Source of the DNA: Funneliformis mosseae
Taxonomy: Eukaryota > Glomeromycota > Glomeromycetes > Glomerales > Glomeraceae
Direction of reading: 5' to 3'
Assembly: GCA_910592005.1 (NCBI GenBank)
Contig: CAJVPP010001449.1
Coordinates: 1-19,893 of the forward strand
DNA: 19,893 nt
This document shows, piece by piece, positions 9,641 to 19,562 of this stretch. The position numbers and the translations under genes were made by a program. The notes beneath the pieces are model-generated. The model was given only the letters and a program-made list of their open reading frames with translations, made no database searches and was not told the DNA's origin. Position 1 is the stretch's first letter. Each line of letters opens with the position of its first letter.

Positions 9641-12540
9641 ATTGATTAATCTATTGTTTTGTAGCATTAAGCATAATATCAATAAATTTTAAAAAGTTAT
9701 TAAAATTATTATTAAATAAAAAATAAATAAATAAATTAATTCTTTTTTTTTGTAAATAAATAAAATTATCTTTAAAAATAAAAATAAAATATTAGATTCC
9801 ATTAAATTAAAGATAACTTCATACGAAATGTAATATCATAATAGTCACTCAATTCTAATTATTATTCTAATTTTTTTCTAATTTTTCAGTTTTATTTTTT
9901 ATGACCTTTTTTTAGATTCAATCGTAATCAAAAATTTGTATTTCTCCTTATACTAATTTAAATCTTCTCAATTATAATATAAATTTACATAAAAGCTATA
10001 TAGGAAACAATTAATAGAAAAGAGAAAATCTATAAATTTTGAGTAATTTTAGTTATTAAACTAGTTTTGTTCACATAATTATGATTAATGAAGTGAACTA
10101 ATAAAAAAATTTTTAACTAAGAAGTGGATTTTTCCCTTTTTTACTAATTGCCTCTCATATAATAAATATTATAACTAAGCATTATAAATAGATATTGAAT
10201 TAGTACAAAATATTATAAATAGATAGCGATGACAGAGTTATAGCATATCAATCTAATTTAATTATAGAAAAATAAAATTTTTCACTAAATGTATTATAAA
10301 GTATATAAATAAGACTTACCAAATAAAAATATTCATTAATATTTTATAATTGTATATTCTAAAAATATATTATTATCCTATTGAATTTATTTTTTTAGAA
10401 AAATTATAAAGTTATATAAAAGCTGCTCAAATCTTAGTGTAATCAAATGATTTATCAATCAATTAAATTAAAGCATTGAAAATCTGCTTTGTGTTTATAA
10501 TTCTTCAATTTCATACTTTTTTAAAGAATTATTTGTTAAATTATATATATATGATAATATATTAATACTAACTGCCTTTGAAATTTGGATATTTGAAGAA
10601 TTTTGATTAGTATGATCTATATTTAATAAAGATGACCTAAATAATTAAAGTAAATAAAATAAATATTAGTTTGTTTTATTTTTAATGACCTTATATCCAG
10701 ATCATTTTCTATTAAAATATACTTTAAATATTCTAAGAAAACTATATTAAAAAATAATAATTAATTGTATCATTTTGATAATTCAAATCAATATAATCAT
10801 TTAAACAAAATACTTTATTTAACATTATATATTTCTATAGATAAATTTATGGATGAAGTTTTTAAAATTAAAGAATTTAATATTCTGCTTATAATTTTGA
10901 ATGAGGTTTTTTACCAAATTTTATAGATTTAATCAAAATCTGATCTTTCTATTTCAACTTTTTAAATTGTTCATCTATAATACTCACTTTGTTAAAATTT
11001 TGTAATTAATGGTTTTTGAAAGATCAGAATATAGTAACTCTCTATAACATTTTTTATCTGATATAGGACACAACATCCTTATGAATATCTGTGATAAAAT
11101 CTTTAATACAGAAAGGATACTATGTACGATTTTTATGTCACCTGATATTTACTTTTCTTTGCTTTGTTATTGCTTTAATATTATCTTGCAAAAATTATTA
11201 AATCAGAAATATTAATTTTATAATCAAATGAGACTTCTTTTTTCTACGAAGATAAAATTTTATATAACATTAATATGACAATATATTATTTTATGTTGTA
11301 TCAAGCTAGCTTAAGTGTTCTGAAATTGGCTCTTACTCCTTTTGAGCTTGAGTGATATGTCAGTATCTTTGGCAATGTATTAGTACTGCATTTTAATACA
11401 TTTTAATACATAATTTTATTTCAAAATAAAATCCTTTGTTAACTTATTCTGAAATCTCTAAAGTTTTTTGTTAGGAAGAAATAATATCAGTATGTCTTAC
11501 TTTATTTCTTTCTCCTTAAAAGAAATTACGAATCACATTGAATAATAGCTGACCAACTAGTTGGATAACATTAGAATTAATAAACCAAGCTGAATTAATT
11601 TTGATTTTAGAAATCTATTTCAAAAAATTTGATTCATTAAAATTCTAAGAATAAACGTAATGTTCTTCCTTTAATCTGGATTAGATTTTACTAAATGTTG
11701 ATATTACATTTAATGTACAAGTTCATACGAATAGAAAAATTAAATGGAGTACATAGCAACGAGTTTTGTAAACTAATATCTAGAAATAAATAAAGTATAA
11801 ATTTTAAAATTTTATAAAATTTAAATATAAGAATTACATGTATTTTGAACAGTCTATATTACAGTCCTGCGGCATCATACATTGATTGGTCACATAGTTC
11901 CTCAAGAAAATAAATCAGGTGAGAAATTATTTCATATGAAAATTAAAGTCAAAGTGGCAAACATACCAATAGGTCATTATCTTTGATTTTAGGTTTAGTA
12001 GAGTAGTATTTTAGTTCTTATAAAAATCTCATTCACCTTTAAAAAAAATTATGTAACAAAATTGAAATTTTCAAAATAAAATAACTTACCTTTATTTGAT
12101 AGACTTTATGCATAGATTTAAGTATTATGCAAATAAAAGTAACGATTCCTCCAGTTGCTTCTATTGCTGAAAACTAAATAAAACTTGATGTATTTCTTTT
12201 TGTGAAGTTCGCGATAAACTCTTGTGTAATATAAAGGGTCAGATATTATTTCAACTAATTTTGAAAAAATATATAATATAATTAAAACAAAAATGTAGGC
12301 TATAGTATCAAGTTTTTTACTTTAAATCAACTGCGAAAAATAGATCACATGACTTTAAATATACACCAATAAATTCAAATCACATGACTAGAGGCACAAT
12401 ACGTGATTTATAATGATCGATCCCATAATCCGATAAATTCTCATTTTTCTATAAATTTAATTCAATTTCAATCGATGATCGGTACTTTATTTTTTTTGTT
12501 ATTTTTTTTTTTTGCGATTAAATACTGTCTATGCTTATTA
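9641..12540. other. Gene-free AT-rich stretch
   Basis: Nearly 3 kb without a convincing gene, RNA or mobile element. A small direct repeat (tgcattttaatacattttaatacat) lies near 11390-11412. Around 11840-11910 both strands can be read for 20-30 codons without a stop, and a gtgaga donor-like site follows at about 11919, but no family is recognisable. Two catcacatgact-like words near 12346 and 12380 are repeated. Confidence 0.5.
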
Positions 12541-12681
12541 TTGCGCACATGTTGATTGTTTAGTTTCATAAAGTCATGGGTGCACACTTGGCTTATGAAT
12601 CAAAAATGAGTGATGGTTTAAATTCGATTCGCTATCTAATAATTGTTTGAATGGAATAATTCCTATCAATTGTTAGCCTTT
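12541..12681 (+). repeat. Possible tRNA-derived SINE-like segment
   Basis: A tagtttcataaag word near 12560 resembles a pol III A box. A ggtttaaattcgattc word at about 12615-12630 resembles a degenerate B box, at tRNA-like spacing. The intervening ttggcttatgaatcaa could form a weak anticodon-like arm. The T arm does not pair properly, so this is not a working tRNA. A tRNA-derived SINE body is possible but weakly supported. Confidence 0.2.
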
Positions 12682-12726
12682 CTGATAATTGTTGGAATGG
12701 AATATGTCCTATCAACTATTGGAGCT
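12636..12726. repeat. Two-copy direct repeat, about 46 bp
   Basis: The copies start at 12636 (ctaataattgtttgaatgg) and 12682 (ctgataattgttggaatgg). Both continue with aata, tcctatcaa and a ttg/ttgg ending. They differ at several positions. They directly follow the possible SINE-like segment and may be its 3' body or tail. Confidence 0.6.
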
Positions 12727-14693
12727 TAATTTTTTAATTAATAGCGGGTTGGGTGTGATATATTAGAGGGAAGTAAAAAAATCAATTTCGAAATTATAAA
12801 GTTTCTTATATTAGCTTTGCCAGAAAAAAATAAAAAAAATGGTTATTTTTTTAATTTCGGCTTATTATTTCGTTTTTTTTTATTTCGTTTTATTTATTTA
12901 TTCTTTATTTATTTTTCGTATTTTTTTTCTTATTTTAATTTTCGTCGCGTGCAAAATGACTTGACTTAAAAGAAAAAATATAAAGAAGTTTTAAAAAATG
13001 GCATGCTAGAATTGTTAAAGCAAGAATTAAATCATAACATTTGGCTAAAGAAAAAGCTTTCTAATAAGTATAACCGTTTAAATTATATAAATATTATTAG
13101 AGTATATGGAAAACTGGTCAGTAAACCGATCAGTTAATAATAAGGAGATTTTATTGGAGAGCTTGAATTGAATTTTATTTTTAATACTATTCTCCATGTC
13201 ATATTTCATTTTGACCAGAGCTCTGTTATAATGTCATAGTAACCAATTAAAGCAGAAGAATGGAATATTTTTTGCTTAACATATGTTTTATGTTCGAAGA
13301 ATAAAGAACAATTTCATATATATATATTTTTTTGAATACGTTAAAATTGACCAAGTTGATCAAATTATTAAAGTCGAAAAATGTATTAGTTTTCCTGATC
13401 TATATATATAATCAAACATAACCTTTAACAATTTTTACATTCTCAAATAGGTCTGATCTATTTTTACGAATTGATGTTTCTCCTACATAAATATAAATTA
13501 ATTAACGTCAGCCTGATTTTGACTATAACTTGATTCACCGAATGATATTTCTCGGCTCCAAGTTGGATAATGAAAATGAGAAAAAGAATCACTTCCCAAA
13601 TTGCCTATTATAAAATAAAGCTTACAGTGTTTCAAGCGATTAAGGTGAATTATCCAATTTTAATGTTGTTAAAGTTTCTTAATTGGAATATTCTTGAATG
13701 TCAAAATGAGGTTTAAAGGTTCCTTTACTTTGTAGTTTATTTGGATATACAAAATGATTCGGTATAAGCATTTTTCGATTTCATCGTAATGCAGTAAAAT
13801 ATTAAATTATTTTTCTGTAAAATGAAAAATATCTACATATAGTAGATTTTAATAAAAATAAATAAATAAATAAAAGGAATTAAAATTAAATTCTCACGTC
13901 TGTAAAATATTCCTCATTGCGAAATTTCCATGTAGTTTAATTTTTGCTTTCCAATCCTTTATAAGATTCTATGATGAAATATGCGAAAAGGATGTAATAT
14001 TTCGTATATTCATAAAATAATTTAGGTCTACAATTCTGAATTGAATACCCATTATGTTCGTTGTAAAGAGAAAAAAAAGTCTATCGATGTGTACGAAGAT
14101 CTTACATAACAATTTTACAATAAAATAACAATCGTTCCGTCAATGAAGTATTCAATAGATCTAGAATAATAACTATAAATCTATTGAGCTTCTTCAGCAT
14201 TTTGTATAACTAGTGCATTAAGAATCTTAATTAAAAATTAATTAATTTAAGTAAGAAATTATAACAAAATATTAATAGTTTGCATACTCTATGAGCATTA
14301 ATTATTTGATAAACGAACTGCATTGCTTGAAGGAACAAAATTCAAGATTTACATCGATTATATTATTATTATCAACGGTATCTATAAATTCTAGAAAATA
14401 TTATAAAAAGGCAGAATTGTTAAAAATTGATGATATAATGTTAGCAACGCCTTGTAGAAAGATAAATTTCGATTTCATGATGCTTACGTAAATGGTTAAT
14501 TCATAATTACAAAATATTTGTTCAAGGTCAAATACATTGAGGAACTTCAAGAATTTTGCAGTTAGCCTATTGTGTTCGCTAATACATAAAAGATGAAATG
14601 AATTAGATATGCCTTAATAAAAAAAATGAAATATAATGGCTGATTTAATGAATTTAAAAGTGCATACGCTGGTTTTTCGTTCAGAAATTATAA
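12727..14693. other. Gene-free stretch with T-rich tracts and one short ORF
   Basis: About 12800-12950 is a T-rich tract with repeated tttcg words, ending in a small CG-rich patch (tcgtcgcgtg). A 66-codon plus-strand frame (14291-14491, starting MSINYLINELHCLKEQN) has no recognisable motif and no support around it. No other structure was seen. Confidence 0.45.
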
Positions 14694-14858
14694 GCACAGC
14701 ACATCACACCACAAAGATATCTAGAAGTCAGGATATCCCTATTTGACAACAAACAATACATCATGAAGCAAGTCCTGTCTAAATTCAACTCAGCAATTAA
14801 TATTATGAAATGCAAACGCCTCTCAGCCAAACAAATTATAACAGTTTTAATACAGTAA
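14694..14858 (+). other. Unassigned 54-codon open stretch without ATG start
   Basis: The plus strand is open from just after a TAA to a TAA at 14856-14858. It includes RYLEVRISLFDNKQYIMKQ followed by a basic segment with KCKRLSAKQII. The composition is more protein-like than the flanks, and the local GC is higher. The minus strand is open over 14681-14872 as well (63 codons, Cys- and Leu-rich), so strand choice is uncertain. It may be an exon or a decayed gene fragment; no family is recognised. Confidence 0.2.
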
Positions 14859-15070
14859 CCATCACTTTTCATTTTTTTTTTAAAAAAATCATAATGATAA
14901 AATTTACGTAAGTATTCACTAATAGGTCTATTATCAATTTTATCATCAATATTTTTAATAGAGATCTAAATTTGATACTTGGTTACACAATTCATCTACA
15001 TACCGACTTAGAGAAATCGTTGAACACAATCAATTTTCCGGTCAAGTTCTAATCATCAAATCTTGAGAAC

Positions 15071-15413
15071 TGTCAATTTCTGCTTTTAATTAATTGATCC
15101 GAGTCACAAGCCCTGATCAATTGATCTTTTTTAAGAAAGAATCGTATCATTATCTCTAGATAGAATTCCGCTTTTAATTAATTGATCGAATCACAAAACC
15201 ATGATCCGTTAACTCTAGATAGAATTTGTATAAATAGGCTTGTTTTTGCTTTGTTTTTGGATAGTACAGTATATCTTCTTTAATCCTACCTATTACAAAG
15301 CGCCTAGTGAGACAATTGATTATTTTTGTATTTCTTAATTTTGATAAAACTTTCTCAATTATAATCTTTGTAAATTGATCGACATCAGCATCGTCTCAAG
15401 CGAAATTGTGACA
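15071..15413 (+). mobile_element. Solo LTR of a retrotransposon (343 bp)
   Basis: The left end is tgtcaatttc and the complement of the right end is tgtcacaatttc, so the ends are TGTC...GACA with near-identical inverted termini apart from a 2-base gap. The flanks agaac (15066-15070) and agaaa (15414-15418) match at 4 of 5 bases, as an aged 5-bp target duplication would. Inside are a partial repeat (gcttttaattaattgatc at 15082 and 15170; ctctagatagaatt at 15154 and 15213) and a TATA box at 15229. No gag or pol sequence follows, so it looks like a solo LTR left by recombination. The family is probably Gypsy-like, but that is inference. Confidence 0.55.
15229..15236 (+). promoter_or_regulatory. 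TATA box inside the solo LTR
   Basis: The string tataaata, followed by gg, lies near the middle of the LTR and downstream of the duplicated ctctagatagaatt word. This is where a U3 promoter of an LTR retrotransposon is expected. It would drive transcription rightward, toward the fragment and pseudogene region beyond. Confidence 0.5.
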
Positions 15414-15533
15414 AGAAATTACTTGATTTTTTTTTTTTTTTTCTTACCTGGAATACCAATATAATATGATGTATAATTATTTTTTTAAAAGAAAAATTTT
15501 CAATGTCACAATTAATAAAAAAAGTTTATAGGT

Positions 15534-15702
15534 TTACGAATTACTATAAATTGCTTCGCGTTTACGCGAAATATCTTCAAGCATGTCGCTTATAATATTG
15601 CAACAATTGGAACAAGCGGAAAGGATTTTTCTGATCACCATCATGTTCTTCTTCATCTTCATCTAATGGGAAATAAGCATTAGCAAAGAAATTAACCAGA
15701 GC
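15534..15702 (-). pseudogene. C-terminal fragment of an unknown protein, frameshifted
   Basis: Reading leftward, the frame opens after a TAG at about 15703-15705. It contains NFFANAYFPLDEDEEE, an acidic stretch, then NPFRLFQLLQYYKRH, and stops at 15577. One base later, in the next frame, LEDISRKREAIYSNS continues to a stop at 15534-15536. The two parts fit together as one charged, helical C-terminus with a one-base frameshift at about 15582. The upstream TAG could itself be a mutated codon (KISL-stop-ALVNFF). No function is recognised. The opposite strand is also open over 15677-15859, so some doubt remains over the right-hand end. Confidence 0.4.
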
Positions 15703-15859
15703 CTACAATGAAATCTTGGATAATCACAAATATCTAAGAAATACCTTTCAAGAAAATATTAAATATGTTCAAAAGAACAAAATTATATTGGATGATTTTA
15801 TCGAATCGAGCGTCATCATGACTTCACGTGGTGTAGCAGAAAAATTTGATATGACGTGA
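15677..15859 (+). other. 60-codon plus-strand open stretch overlapping the fragment
   Basis: The frame is open without an ATG start. It reads KKLTRAYNEILDNHKYLRNT early and DDFIESSVIMTSRGVAEKFD near its end, stopping at 15857-15859. It overlaps the minus-strand fragment by only 26 bases, so both could be real pieces of separate decayed genes. Codon composition looks protein-like. No family is recognised. Confidence 0.25.
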
Positions 15860-15969
15860 CGCTTCAAAATCATATATTTACCCTCATCCTTTTTTTAAAA
15901 AAAAAAAAATTTAAAAATAATTTTTAGCTTTTTTTTTTTTAAAAACAAACAACCGTTCCTTTCATCATA

Positions 15970-16190
15970 ATTATCAGCGGCAGTAGTAACTATAATTATA
16001 AATAGCAGAAGCAACAGCGGCAGAAGTATCACAACACACTAGCAAACAGCGGTAGTAATACCACATCATAATCATCACCACTAAAAAACAACGGCAGTAG
16101 TATCTCCGCCAAATCTACCACCACTAGCAAGCAGCGGCAGAAGCACCAACACCATAATCACCATCCTAAGCAAGCAGCGGCAGTATTACC
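15970..16190. repeat. Degenerate minisatellite, about 43-bp unit, GC-richer than its surroundings
   Basis: The core agcggcag (with variants such as agcggtag and aacggcag) occurs at about 15976, 16016, 16048, 16090, 16133 and 16176. The last three intervals are 42-43 bases. Between cores, tagtatcaccacc-like and ccaccataatcatca-like words recur, along with ctagcaagc. Units to the left are shorter and more diverged. The array ends about 70 bases before the ATG of the Crinkler-type pseudogene. It could be a noncoding minisatellite or a decayed low-complexity Ser/Thr/His-rich coding tract. Confidence 0.65.
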
Positions 16191-16259
16191 ACAACCATCA
16201 TCAAGTTTATGTTAATATCATTTGCGGATCACGTTAAATAAACAGATTATCAATTAAAA

Positions 16260-17140
16260 ATGAGAGAAGATCTTGAGCGTCTAGATCCTCGGGAATGGGG
16301 GTGGGAATGGTTATGGACTCAATATGAGCATCGTCGAACCCCTAAGCCCTCAACTGGATCCGAGTTGAATAAACAACTCATTGAATCTTATGGTATTGCC
16401 TTTGAATACTGTATAAATGATGCATCAACGCTTTTATTAAAAGAGTTATTTGATACAAATATAATTGCAACTGCCCAAAAAAAATTCGATTTTAATTTTC
16501 ATCCAGTTGGTTTGGTGACGGGTGCTCAAGGGATTGGAAAAAGTCGATTACTAATGGAATGTGTTAATCATATTAGAAAAAGGTTTCCGGGATTTTTAAA
16601 AGATTTGGTCGACCTTATCAAGTATCTTACAATAATGGGAATACACCTTCTGATTTAGATTTGTAATTAGGGGTATAAAAATCTTTAAGCTTACCGTTAC
16701 GACTTTTGCCTTCGGTATTAGTGGATCTAAAAAGAGAAGGTCATTACTTTCAGGGAAGCAATTTCCATAATACGCAAAGGGTTAAATATACGATCTATAG
16801 ACAAATGGCTTTTGGATATATCGATTGATGAGTTTAATCAAGTTATAACTTCCTTTGGAAAAGATAAAGGCCGTAGATTTCTATCATATATAGTCAAATT
16901 CTTGGAAGTGTCATATGTATTCCACCTAATAACGCAACTGTGACATGTGAGATTTCACGAAAAATAGCAATTATTGTTGTAATCATTGTCCCTGGCATCA
17001 GGCTTATCACAATATTAATTATTTTATTACCATAAACCAAATCGAACGTACTGAAATTCTTACATTGTTGAAATTCTCGGTAGATTGGAATACATGCAAA
17101 AGAATTTCGTATTTCTTTAGCGGATGTTGGAGGTAGGACA
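16260..17140 (+). pseudogene. Crinkler-type P-loop ATPase pseudogene
   Basis: The 5' part is open for 132 codons from ATG (16260-16658). It includes REWGWEWLWTQYEH and a clear Walker A, GAQGIGKSRLL, at about residue 87. A frame change in the A-run near 16597 moves the match to another frame (SYNNGNTPSDLDL, then KSLSLPLRLLP), which holds TAA stops at 16664 and 16676. Further on, WLLDISIDEFNQV carries a Walker B-like DE at 16827-16832. Then follow GSVICIPPNN, INQIERTEILTLLKF (from 17032) and FRISLADVGG (from 17105). This order matches the NTPase region of Crinkler-type proteins expanded in Rhizophagus. Several frame changes and stops make it non-functional. The minus-strand open frame over 16894-17184 is its shadow. 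A hAT remnant begins just downstream. Confidence 0.75.
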
Positions 17141-17218
17141 TTTAATTGATGAAAAAAGTCATGATGATTTGATCGGTCTTTCACTCACATGATCGATTAA
17201 AAAATCGAATTACTTAAT

Positions 17219-17232
17219 TGATCACGTGTGAT
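17219..17232. repeat. Inverted repeat gatcac-gt-gtgatc
   Basis: Six-base arms with a 2-base centre, just outside the left inverted repeat of the hAT remnant. It is probably part of the element's subterminal motif array. Confidence 0.4.
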
Positions 17233-17408
17233 CGACTTCTTAATCGAATGCATTCTTCGATCAAACAATAAAAGTGAATTTCGATTGATTTATTATTAAT
17301 ATAAGCATCAAAATTACAATAAGCTAGTTTTTATTACAAATATCGTAATCATATTTAACAATTAAAAATCCTGTAGTCTATAAATATACAAAAGGATTAT
17401 AATATTTA

Positions 17409-17650
17409 CTATTTCATTTTATATAATAATTGATTAACCTTTGGCTTTAAACTGTTCTATTTTGTTTCACATCATCACTAAAAAGCAGTTCAGACGTGGC
17501 TAGAACACCAAATATTTTCTAGTATTTTTAAATAAGTTGGAAAATTCTGTTTATTATCAATCCACCATTGTAATGAATCATTGTCAGGTAAAGCTTGAGT
17601 GTTTCTATGTTTATCCAAAAAGCACTGAGGTTCGTAAAATATCAAGAATT
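17409..17650 (-). pseudogene. hAT transposase C-terminal (dimerisation) domain fragment
   Basis: Reading leftward from about 17650: YEPQCFLDKHRNT, then SLQWWIDNKQNFPTYLKILE, with the paired Trp at 17562-17567, up to a stop at 17490-17492. In the next frame SELLFSDDVKQNR follows (17494 leftward). Back in the first frame SLKPKVNQLLYKMK runs to a stop at 17409-17411. The series W-W-x(5)-FP-x-L, then SE-x-x-FSD, then LKPK-x-x-x-LL is the signature of the hAT C-terminal dimerisation domain. Only this domain is present; the RNase-H-like catalytic core and zinc finger are absent. At least two frameshifts and several stops mark it as dead. Confidence 0.75.
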
Positions 17651-17726
17651 TTATTTATACAAAATATAACGATACTATATATAATCGATCATACATAGTA
17701 ATTGTTGATCGATTAACCATTGGAAA

Positions 17727-17750
17727 TTTAATTGATTATAATCAATTAAA
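17727..17750. repeat. Perfect 24-bp palindrome
   Basis: The segment is identical to its own complement, with arms tttaattgatta meeting at the centre without a spacer. It lies in the right flank of the hAT remnant, among many gatcgatta-like words. Confidence 0.7.
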
Positions 17751-17793
17751 GTTAGTCCAATCTCGATCGAATCCAATAATCTGTGATCGAAAA

Positions 17794-17812
17794 ATTGATT
17801 GACTCAATCAAT
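17794..17812. repeat. Perfect 9-bp inverted repeat with 1-base spacer
   Basis: attgattga, a single c, then tcaatcaat. It belongs to the same palindrome-rich flank of the hAT remnant. Confidence 0.65.
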
Positions 17813-17839
17813 CATCGATCCTACTCGATTCGATTAAGA

Positions 17840-19376
17840 GCCTATAATAGACCTCAAATCGTCTCAAAACCAAGCTAACAAACTAAATAACTTAATAACT
17901 CGATTATCTCAAAGGCCTTTCCTAAGAGAAATTAACGATTAACAAACAAAACAATTTATAATCACGATTCACTTGATACGATTCACTTGTGTAGTTAGTT
18001 ATCATGATCAATCTTATGATGAAGACAAGAAGAAGGTTGAAGTGTAAATAGTAATTTTATTAATCTGTAGAGGTATAATTCTGGTCCCAAGACTTATTCA
18101 GAAAACTATCTGAGAAAAACTCTAAGACAACTCTATCGAACTTATAGGTCACTATTATTATACTACGCTTTTTGATAATAATAAATGATACATATAATGA
18201 AAATTAGATAATATAACATAAGTAATAAAAAGAAGACTATATAATATATATAATGAAAAGTAAAGTAGATACATGAATTACATGTTTAAAATGTATTACT
18301 TTTTATGACACTTGCCGCAGTGCGAGATCATCTGAGGCGCAATATGATTTGAAACTAATCAACATACTGTAAATATAACCAAAATTCACAAAGCTATTAC
18401 GATAATTACATAGATATTAACCTAATATCAAAATGTTCCGCGTATCCCTTCCCAACTTCCTAGATTTTTTTTAGTTCATCTTAACAATTCAAGTTCTATC
18501 TTTCGTTTGCTTTGAACGAGAATTTTTATCACATTAAAATCTTTTGATATGGTCTAATTAATATATAATTTTGATGCATACTAACCTCAATATATTCCTA
18601 TCAAGAATCGTTCAACTTCGTCTTTAAATAGCTTCTAAATAAAATAAAAAATATTTATTTAAAAAAATGTAATCACATTATGAATCTGTTTAACATTTTG
18701 GGTCATCTATTATTTAAACTTTATGGAAAATTTTGGAAAACTGGAAACTTTAATATATTTCCATTTTATCACAAATTTGTCAGAGATATAAGTGATTAAT
18801 AAAGCAGTGGCGGCACTCTTCCATAGTGCCTTTTTACCTTTGTAACTTCGACATTTTAGCAGCTTTAAATCTCCTTTACATTCTTTTAAATAAAAAGGCA
18901 ATACTTCAATGGATCCTTCCTTCCATTTACATATATCTAAAGAATTTTTTTTTTACAAAAAATTGTTTGCTGAAACTTACAGTTCTTTTATTGGAATCCG
19001 GCCTTATTTTCATTGACTTGTATGTCTAATTATATACTTAAAGGCATAAATAGTTATTCTTGTATAAATTAAAAATTAAAATCATTAATTTCCTTTATTA
19101 TTGTTTGTCTCTGATTTTTTAGATCTAATCATTAAATCTTCAACTATCTTAAATATTTTAGTTAGGAATGAAATGTTATTAACAAAAAAAATTATTATTA
19201 TTAAATAAATTAATCAATCAATTACTATCGGATATAAATTCTTTTAGATTGTTTATTTACTTCGTTGCTTGTTACTATAAAATTAATTTAAAATTCAAGT
19301 ATCAAATAATTATTACTTACTAAATCGGATACTAATTTGCATACTTTGATAATCTTTAAAGGAAAGAGGATATTAA
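17840..19376. other. Intergenic stretch without a convincing gene
   Basis: A 12-bp direct repeat (acgattcacttg) occurs at 17964 and 17978. A GC-richer patch at about 18310-18343 reads HCGKCHKK on the minus strand and can form an imperfect hairpin (ttgccgcag / ctgaggcgcaa). Minus-strand pieces near 18430-18530 (KNLGSWEGIRG) and 18597-18635 (KLFKDEVERFLIGIY, flanked by splice-like signals) look mildly protein-like but have no family. Open frames at 18710-18901 (minus) and 18826-19029 (plus) overlap on opposite strands and show no motif. Confidence 0.45.
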
Positions 19377-19562
19377 TTAATTGTGTTTCAATGATTTTTT
19401 TTTTATGATATTAATTTTCTTAAAATAATCACCTTCTTGTTCTTCTGTTAACAAAAAAAATTTTATAATAATGATTATAACTTACCTTGAGTAGCATTTC
19501 TTGGTACTGGTAAAGTTTCAAACACATGAAGTTTACTAAAGCACTTGCAAATGAACTAAGAC
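19377..19562 (-). pseudogene. Out-of-frame C-terminal tail of the kinase gene, with a 41-bp intron
   Basis: Behind the kinase stop codon the minus strand still encodes the tail typical of this kinase family, but in another frame: SKLHVFETLPVPRNATQ (about 19537-19487). A donor caag|gtaagt follows, then a 41-bp AT-rich intron (19445-19485) ending ttaacag. After splicing the frame continues EEQEGDYFKKIN to a TAA at 19377-19379. The tail frame has its own TAG at 19556-19558. At least two lesions therefore separate it from the kinase frame. Either the gene is a pseudogene, or it is expressed with a shortened end. Confidence 0.6.

Larger units (their letters stand above)
17238..17839 (-). mobile_element. 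Remnant of a hAT DNA transposon
   Basis: The region contains the hAT transposase fragment at 17409-17650. It is bracketed by inverted copies of tcttaatcgaat (17238-17249) and attcgattaaga (17828-17839), an exact 12-bp match. Both flanks are dense in gatcgatta-like words and palindromes, as in the subterminal regions of hAT elements. True termini and an 8-bp duplication were not identified, so the limits given are the inverted repeats, not proven ends. Most of the transposase is missing, which suggests an internally deleted copy. Confidence 0.45.

Noticed and set aside
12540..12640. A functional tRNA gene.
   Set aside because: The T arm and acceptor stem do not pair; only loose A-box and B-box resemblance remains.
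14681..14872. 63-codon minus-strand open frame.
   Set aside because: No motif, and the plus strand over the same interval is open with more protein-like content; neither is convincing.
15555..15570. ttcgcg-ttta-cgcgaa hairpin, considered as a cell-cycle (SBF/MBF-like) binding site.
   Set aside because: It lies inside the minus-strand fragment and is explained by the codons for Ser-Arg-Lys-Arg-Glu; there is no promoter context.
15703..15744. A 42-bp minus-strand intron joining 15577-15702 to an upstream exon.
   Set aside because: The implied upstream exon has a stop in the only compatible phase (TGA before AAG), so the splice is not supported.
16894..17184. 96-codon minus-strand open frame opposite the Crinkler relic.
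   Set aside because: The plus strand carries recognisable Crinkler pieces (GSVICIPPNN, INQIERTEIL, FRISLADVGG) across the same interval, so this is a shadow frame.
18710..19029. Overlapping open frames of 63 (minus) and 67 (plus) codons.
   Set aside because: They overlap on opposite strands, have no family motif, and the plus one is mostly hydrophobic residues from T-rich sequence.
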